Assembly: GCA_024234055.1 (NCBI GenBank)
Contig: JACKOW010000003.1
Span: forward strand, 395,457-459,456
DNA length: 64,000 bases
Source: Rhodanobacteraceae bacterium
Lineage (GTDB): Bacteria > Pseudomonadota > Gammaproteobacteria > Xanthomonadales > SZUA-5
Reading direction: 5' to 3'
Shown here: positions 59,567-64,000 of the stretch, in pieces
How the letters are laid out: each line of letters starts with the position of its first letter
Position numbering within the stretch: position 1 is the first letter of the stretch
Notes under the pieces: generated by a model
The model's input: the letters and a program-made list of their open reading frames with translations, nothing else
The model's database searches: none
What the model was told of the DNA's origin: nothing
Translations under genes and position numbers: made by a program

Positions 59567-59725
59567 GTAGCCCGTTGTGCCGCGCAGCGGCTCAGCGGGG
59601 CTCTTCCGCGTCACCGCCCGGACAGCGCTGCGCGCAGTTCGGGCTACAAAGGCCAACAACCCCAGCTTTCGTAGCCCGTTGTGCCGCGCAGCGGCTCAGC
59701 GGGGCTCTTCCGCGTCACCGCCCGG
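59567..59725. repeat. Family E repeat, two copies
   Basis: GTAGCCCGTTGTGCCGCGCA then GCGGCTCAGCGGGGCTCTTC occurs at 59567 and 59671, each followed by CGCGTCACCGCCCGG. The CAGTTCGGGCTAC end of the first copy (about 59635-59647) inverts its start. These match the reverse complement of the copies at 33664-33795. Confidence 0.8.
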
Positions 59726-59730
59726 ATGTC

Positions 59731-59940
59731 GAAGCAATCCGGGGACTCGCGACCCTGCTTCTGGATTGCTTCGCCCGGATCAAGTCCGGGGTCGCAATGA
59801 CGCCGACTTGTTGCCCTCTTTCAGCGGCTGGCAAACGAGCATGGCACGCAACAGCGATCTTTTCGGGGCATACCGAAAATCAGACCGCTCTTCTTCGCGT
59901 TCTCTCTGCTTTTCCTTTGCGTTCTCTGCGTCCGGCTCCC
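59731..59940. repeat. Family A palindrome followed by family D repeat
   Basis: GAAGCAATCCGG faces CTGGATTGCTTC, then CCCGGATCAAGTCCGGGGTC and GCAATGACGCC (59731-59803). CTCTTCTTCGCGTTCTCTCT, then GCTTTTCCTTTGCG and TTCTCTGCGTCCGGC (59888-59936) is a family D copy. No gene lies in 59544-59974. Confidence 0.75.
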
Positions 59941-59974
59941 GGCAACGACTCGACTCAGGACAAGATTGTCGCGC

Positions 59975-62017
59975 CTACGCCAGCAAGCCCTGCGCCTTGA
60001 TCTTCTTGATCTCGTCGCGAACCCTGGCGGCTTCTTCGAATTCCAGATTCTGGGCGTGCTGGAACATCTGTTCTTCGAGTTTCTTCAACTTCGACCCCAG
60101 CTGCTCGGGTGACATCGCTGCGTAATCGATGCGCGGCTCGGCGACGCCGATGGCGCGCTTGCGGCCGCGGCCGCCGCCACTGGCCGCGCTTGCCTGCTCC
60201 TCGACCGGCGTGTCGCGGGCACCTTCCATGACATCGGTGACGGTCTTGGTGATGCCGCGCGGGGTGATGCCATGGGCCAGGTTGTATTCGATCTGCTTCT
60301 CGCGGCGCCGGTCGGTCTCGTCGATGGCGCGGCGCATGGAATCGGTGATCCGATCGGCATAAAGGATGGCCTTGCCGCGCAGATTGCGGGCCGCCCGTCC
60401 GATGGTCTGGATCAGCGAGCCAGTCGAGCGCAGGAATCCTTCCTTGTCGGCGTCGAGGATCGCCACCAGCGAGACCTCGGGCATGTCCAGACCTTCGCGC
60501 AGCAGATTGATGCCGACCAGCACATCGAATTTACCCAGGCGCAGGTCGCGGATGATCTCGACCCGCTCCACGGTTTCGATGTCGGAATGCAGATAGCGCA
60601 CCTTGACCCCGTGCTCAGTCAGGTACTCGGTGAGGTTCTCGGCCATGCGCTTGGTCAGCGTGGTTACCAGCACGCGGTCGCCCATGGCCGTGCGCAAGGT
60701 GATTTCCGACAGCAGATCATCGACCTGGGTAGCCACGGGGCGGATCTCGGTGGGCGGATCGATCAGACCGGTGGGTCGCACCAGCTGCTCGACCACGGCG
60801 CCGTCGGTCAGGCGCAGCTCGTAAGGACCGGGCGTGGCCGACACGAAGATGGTGCGCGGCGCACGGCGCTCCCATTCCTCGAAGCGCAGCGGTCGGTTGT
60901 CCAGCGCCGACGGCAGTCGAAAACCGAAGCCGACCAGGGTCTCCTTGCGCGAGCGATCGCCCTTGTACATGGCGCCGAGCTGCGGAATGGTCACATGGCT
61001 CTCATCCACGACCAGCAGCGCATCGGGCGGCAGATAGTCAAACAGGGTCGGTGGCGCCTCGCCCTCGCCACGACCGGTCAGATGCCGCGAGTAGTTCTCG
61101 ATGCCCTGACAGAAGCCGATCTCGGCCATCATCTCCAGATCGAACTGGGTGCGCTGCTTCAGCCGTTGCGCCTCCAGCAGCTTGTTCTCGGCGTATAGCA
61201 CTTCCAGTCTTTCGGCCAGCTCGTCCTTGATGGTGGTGATGGCGTCCAGCACATTGCGGCGCGAGGTCACGTAGTGCGACTTGGGATAGATGGTGAACCT
61301 TGGCAGGCGCTTGATGACTTCGCCTGTGAGCGGATCGAACAGGGCCAGATTCTCGATTTCGCCATCGAACAGCTCGATGCGCAGGGCCTCACCGTCGCTT
61401 TCGGCCGGGTGCACATCAATGACCTCGCCGCGCACCCGATAGGTACCGCGACGCAGCTCGTAGTCGCCGCGCTTGTACTGCAACTCGGTCAGGCGACGGA
61501 TGATCTCGCGGTCAGGGATGCGATCCCCGCGCACCAGGTGCAGCACCATGTTGAAGTATTGATCCGGATCACCGAGGCCATAGATCGCCGACACCGTGGC
61601 CACGATCAGCGCATCCTTGCGCTCCAGCAGCGCCTTGGTGGCCGACAGCCGCATCTGCTCGATGTGCTCGTTGATGCTGGCGTCCTTTTCGATGTAGGTA
61701 TCGCTGGACGGCACGTAGGCTTCGGGCTGGTAGTAGTCGTAGTAGCTGACGAAATACTCCACCGCGTTGTTCGGAAAGAACTCCTTGAACTCGCCGTAGA
61801 GCTGCGCGGCCAGCGTCTTGTTCGGCGCCAGCACCAGGGTTGGCCGCTGGATGGCCTGAACCACATTGGCAATGGTGTAGGTCTTGCCGCTGCCGGTCAC
61901 GCCCAGCAGCACCTGATGGGCCTCGCCAGCGCGGATGCCGTCAATCAGTCTGGCGATGGCCTGCGGCTGGTCGCCGGCAGGCTCGAAGGGCGACTGCAAC
62001 TGGAATAGATCCGACAC
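59975..62017 (-). CDS. uvrB: UvrABC system protein B
   Basis: A 680-residue helicase-like damage verifier of nucleotide excision repair. Walker A GVTGSGKTYT has Lys45, the beta-hairpin YYDYYQPEAYVPSSDTYIEK is intact, DESH forms the Walker B motif, and QTIGRAARN is motif VI. The C-terminal UVR motif (about 640-675) binds UvrC. The start is GTG 62017 with GAGAGG upstream. Single gene. Confidence 0.98.
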   Translation of the reverse strand: MSDLFQLQSPFEPAGDQPQAIARLIDGIRAGEAHQVLLGVTGSGKTYTIANVVQAIQRPTLVLAPNKTLAAQLYGEFKEFFPNNAVEYFVSYYDYYQPEAYVPSSDTYIEKDASINEHIEQMRLSATKALLERKDALIVATVSAIYGLGDPDQYFNMVLHLVRGDRIPDREIIRRLTELQYKRGDYELRRGTYRVRGEVIDVHPAESDGEALRIELFDGEIENLALFDPLTGEVIKRLPRFTIYPKSHYVTSRRNVLDAITTIKDELAERLEVLYAENKLLEAQRLKQRTQFDLEMMAEIGFCQGIENYSRHLTGRGEGEAPPTLFDYLPPDALLVVDESHVTIPQLGAMYKGDRSRKETLVGFGFRLPSALDNRPLRFEEWERRAPRTIFVSATPGPYELRLTDGAVVEQLVRPTGLIDPPTEIRPVATQVDDLLSEITLRTAMGDRVLVTTLTKRMAENLTEYLTEHGVKVRYLHSDIETVERVEIIRDLRLGKFDVLVGINLLREGLDMPEVSLVAILDADKEGFLRSTGSLIQTIGRAARNLRGKAILYADRITDSMRRAIDETDRRREKQIEYNLAHGITPRGITKTVTDVMEGARDTPVEEQASAASGGGRGRKRAIGVAEPRIDYAAMSPEQLGSKLKKLEEQMFQHAQNLEFEEAARVRDEIKKIKAQGLLA

Positions 62018-62135
62018 CTGGCCTCTCTGGTCTGGTCTTGTAGGAATTTTCCGACAGCGGAATCGGAATGCAGTGGCTGGCCGGCCCTCGTCGAATCCCT
62101 AGCCTAACCGACATCTACCGCGTCGGAACACCGCC

Positions 62136-62687
62136 ATGAATTTCCCTTGCCACCGCACTGGCCGCAACCACGGCTTCAGCGCCCTGGAGCTGATCCTGGT
62201 GCTGCTCGTCGCCAGCATCGTACTGGCGGTCGCGATACCGTCTTTCAAGACCATGGGCAGCTCCACCCAGGTGCGGACCGCCAAGAACGCCCTGATTCTG
62301 GGCCTGCAGAGAGCGAGAGCCGAGGCGCTCAGCACCGGCCGCAACGTGGTGCTATGCCCCAGCAGCGACCAACACAGTTGCCGCAACGACAGCGACTGGT
62401 CGGAAGGCTGGCTCTTGTACCGTGACGACAATCACAATGGTCGCTTTGACCCGGTGGAGCAACTGCTGCTCAGCCAGCAGCTCGATCCCAGACTGATCGG
62501 TATCCGCAGCAACACTGGCAGACGCCAGATCACATATCGTAACCTTGGCGAATCGGCCGGCGCCAATGCCAGTTTCGTCATTTGCAGCCGTCGTGACCCG
62601 CATTTCGGCGGTCAGGTCATCATTGCCAATTCCGGCCGCGTGCGCAGCCTGAGCTTTGCACCACTGGAGACCTGTGCCGCCATCTGA
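62136..62687 (+). CDS. GspH/FimT-type minor pseudopilin
   Basis: A 183-residue prepilin. GFSALELILVLLVASIVLAV is the type III signal: cleavage after the Gly (residue 13) exposes Phe, and the conserved Glu is five residues on. The remainder fits FimT/GspH: RTAKNALILGLQRARAEALS, WSEGWLLYRD, DPVEQLL and IVIANSGRVR-like endings. It should be placed in a type IV pilus or type II secretion pseudopilus. No other pilus genes are nearby. ATG 62136 gives a short basic leader. Confidence 0.9.
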   Translation: MNFPCHRTGRNHGFSALELILVLLVASIVLAVAIPSFKTMGSSTQVRTAKNALILGLQRARAEALSTGRNVVLCPSSDQHSCRNDSDWSEGWLLYRDDNHNGRFDPVEQLLLSQQLDPRLIGIRSNTGRRQITYRNLGESAGANASFVICSRRDPHFGGQVIIANSGRVRSLSFAPLETCAAI

Positions 62688-62747
62688 TTCCGCGCGGCGA
62701 CCCCGAGAATGGTTGACCGCACACGCCAGCAAAGGACCCTATCAACG

Positions 62748-64000
62748 ATGTCGACACGCCCGAACGCCGCCGCCGAAGTCCCCTTCTGGGAGCGCTTGCG
62801 GCCGATGCTGGCCTACCCGCTGCATTCCGAGGCCCTGCTGACCATCACGCTGCTGGCCTTCCTGCGACTGCTGGGCTACTTGCCCGGTGTCGGCTTCATC
62901 CTGAATATCGTGATTGCCGCCGCCACGCTGAAATACGCGGCCGAGGTGCTGAGCTCGACCGCCAACGGCATCATGGAAGCGCCCAGTGGCTACAACACCC
63001 CGGATTCGGTGGGCTGGGTGGTGCTGAAGGTGCAGGTGCTGTTGTGGATCATCGGCATCTTGCTGGTCATCGGCGCAATGGCAGCCGGCCTGCCCGCATT
63101 GGCCTGGATTCTGGGCATCGCCGTCGCCCTGGGCGCCCCCGCCGCATTGATGTCGGCCGCCATCGACCAGGACACCCTGGGCGCGCTCAATCCCTCGCTC
63201 TGGATGGCCACGCTGACGCGCATCGGCTGGCCCTACATCGGCGCCGCCCTGCTCTGTCTAGTCCTGATGATCAGCGAAGGCAACGCCCGGGCGATGATGC
63301 TGCCCTTCCTGCCGGGACCGCTGGCTGTGGTCGGCCATTATTTCATCGCCAACTATGCCACTGTGGTCACCTTCCATCTGCTCGGCTATCTGGTCTACCA
63401 GTACCGCGATGTACTGGGTTATGAAATCAAGCAGAACGCGCCTACGGCCTTGCCGCGCCCCAAGGATCGGGACCAGTCGGTACTGGATGAAAGCGAGGCT
63501 TTCGCCGCCAATGGCGACACCGAGAGCGCGGCACGGGTGCTGCGCGAGTTCATCAACGAACGTGGCGCGACCGATGCCGTGCACCTGCGCTATCGCAAGC
63601 TGCTGACACTGCACGCCGATACCGCTGCGCTGAACAAGCATGCCCAGCAGTATCTGAACGTCATGATCGCCCAGGAGAAATGGGCGCAGGCGCTGGAGTT
63701 CTGGTCGGAATGCCGCGGCGCCGATGCCAACTTGTGGCCGAGCGATCCCGATCAAGTGCGTGAACTGGTGGACAAGGCCCGTGAGCTCGGCAAGCCCGAA
63801 CTGGCCCTGAAATTCGCCAATGGCTTCAGCCGCACCTATCCCAAGCATCCCGCGATTGGTGCCATCCATCTGCGAGTGGCGCAAGCCCTGAACGAACGCC
63901 TGGGCCGACCAGCCGAAGCCCGCAAGCTGCTCGAAGCCACTCGCGAGGCCTACCCGAAGTCCAAGGCCTTGCCGGAGATCGAGTCCTATCTGATGCGGAT
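62748..64000 (+). CDS. Membrane protein with TPR-like C-terminal region, cut by window end
   Basis: The reading frame is open from ATG 62748 to the edge of the window (417 codons, no stop seen). The first about 235 residues contain five or six membrane helices (about 27-50, 55-75, 90-130, 160-180, 190-220). After that comes a soluble, helical part with tetratricopeptide-like rhythm (SAARVLREFI, WAQALEFWSEC, ELALKFANGFSRTYPKHPAI). AAAGGA lies 12 nt upstream of the start. I do not recognise a named family. Confidence 0.75.
   Translation, partial: MSTRPNAAAEVPFWERLRPMLAYPLHSEALLTITLLAFLRLLGYLPGVGFILNIVIAAATLKYAAEVLSSTANGIMEAPSGYNTPDSVGWVVLKVQVLLWIIGILLVIGAMAAGLPALAWILGIAVALGAPAALMSAAIDQDTLGALNPSLWMATLTRIGWPYIGAALLCLVLMISEGNARAMMLPFLPGPLAVVGHYFIANYATVVTFHLLGYLVYQYRDVLGYEIKQNAPTALPRPKDRDQSVLDESEAFAANGDTESAARVLREFINERGATDAVHLRYRKLLTLHADTAALNKHAQQYLNVMIAQEKWAQALEFWSECRGADANLWPSDPDQVRELVDKARELGKPELALKFANGFSRTYPKHPAIGAIHLRVAQALNERLGRPAEARKLLEATREAYPKSKALPEIESYLMR

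Overview
The window is chromosomal DNA of a GC-rich (roughly two-thirds G+C by eye) gammaproteobacterium, most likely from the Xanthomonadales/Lysobacterales (Rhodanobacteraceae- or Lysobacteraceae-like). This rests on the gene block tRNA-Val, thrS, infC, rpmI, rplT, pheS, pheT, ihfA, merR, tRNA-Pro, on a DUF6116-type small membrane protein, and on intergenic spaces filled with short palindromic repeats. Lineage is inferred from gene content and was not tested by phylogeny.

Layout. 1-10.8 kb: palindromic repeat, quinol-type nitric oxide reductase behind an FNR-like box, then a compact group of phosphopantetheinyl transferase, MBOAT acyltransferase, SGNH-like membrane protein and an acyl carrier protein that appears to carry a signal peptide, followed by an exported FG-GAP protein and a NarL-type response regulator. 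10.8-22.1 kb: convergent sensor kinase, exported alpha/beta hydrolase behind a strong palindromic operator, Sua5, an acetolactate-synthase-like enzyme with an aldehyde dehydrogenase, SleB-type wall hydrolase, PstS-OmpA fusion, small membrane protein. 22.6-36.9 kb: large exported BNR-repeat protein, DUF6116 protein, a 500-bp repeat island, a tiny TTG-started oxidoreductase-like gene, two coupled exported proteins, a GH13 lipoprotein, the pqiABC operon, a class III aminotransferase, a DUF1801-type protein and a TIMP/NTR-like exported protein. 37-45 kb: MscS channel, queA-tgt, a second class III aminotransferase with a P-loop partner, proline iminopeptidase. 45-53.7 kb: tRNA-Pro, heptanucleotide arrays, and the translation operon on the minus strand with two tRNAs at its flanks. 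53.9-64 kb: sulfate-type ABC transporter (ATPase with an extra C-terminal domain, binding protein, two permeases), FHA-SpoIIE phosphatase, uvrB, a type IV pilin-like minor pseudopilin, and a partial membrane/TPR protein cut by the window end.

Functional units. Translation and tRNA modification (thrS to ihfA, sua5, queA-tgt), envelope maintenance (pqiABC, mscS, SleB, exported hydrolases), sulfate uptake, NO detoxification, and a two-component pair are recognisable. The least conventional element is the PPTase/MBOAT/SGNH/exported-ACP group at 2.9-6.8 kb, whose parts suggest carrier-protein-dependent acylation of an envelope molecule; this is inference. A second theme is DNA structure: at least five dispersed repeat families, several arrays with a strict 7-bp period, and repeats that reach into the stop codon of the neighbouring gene.
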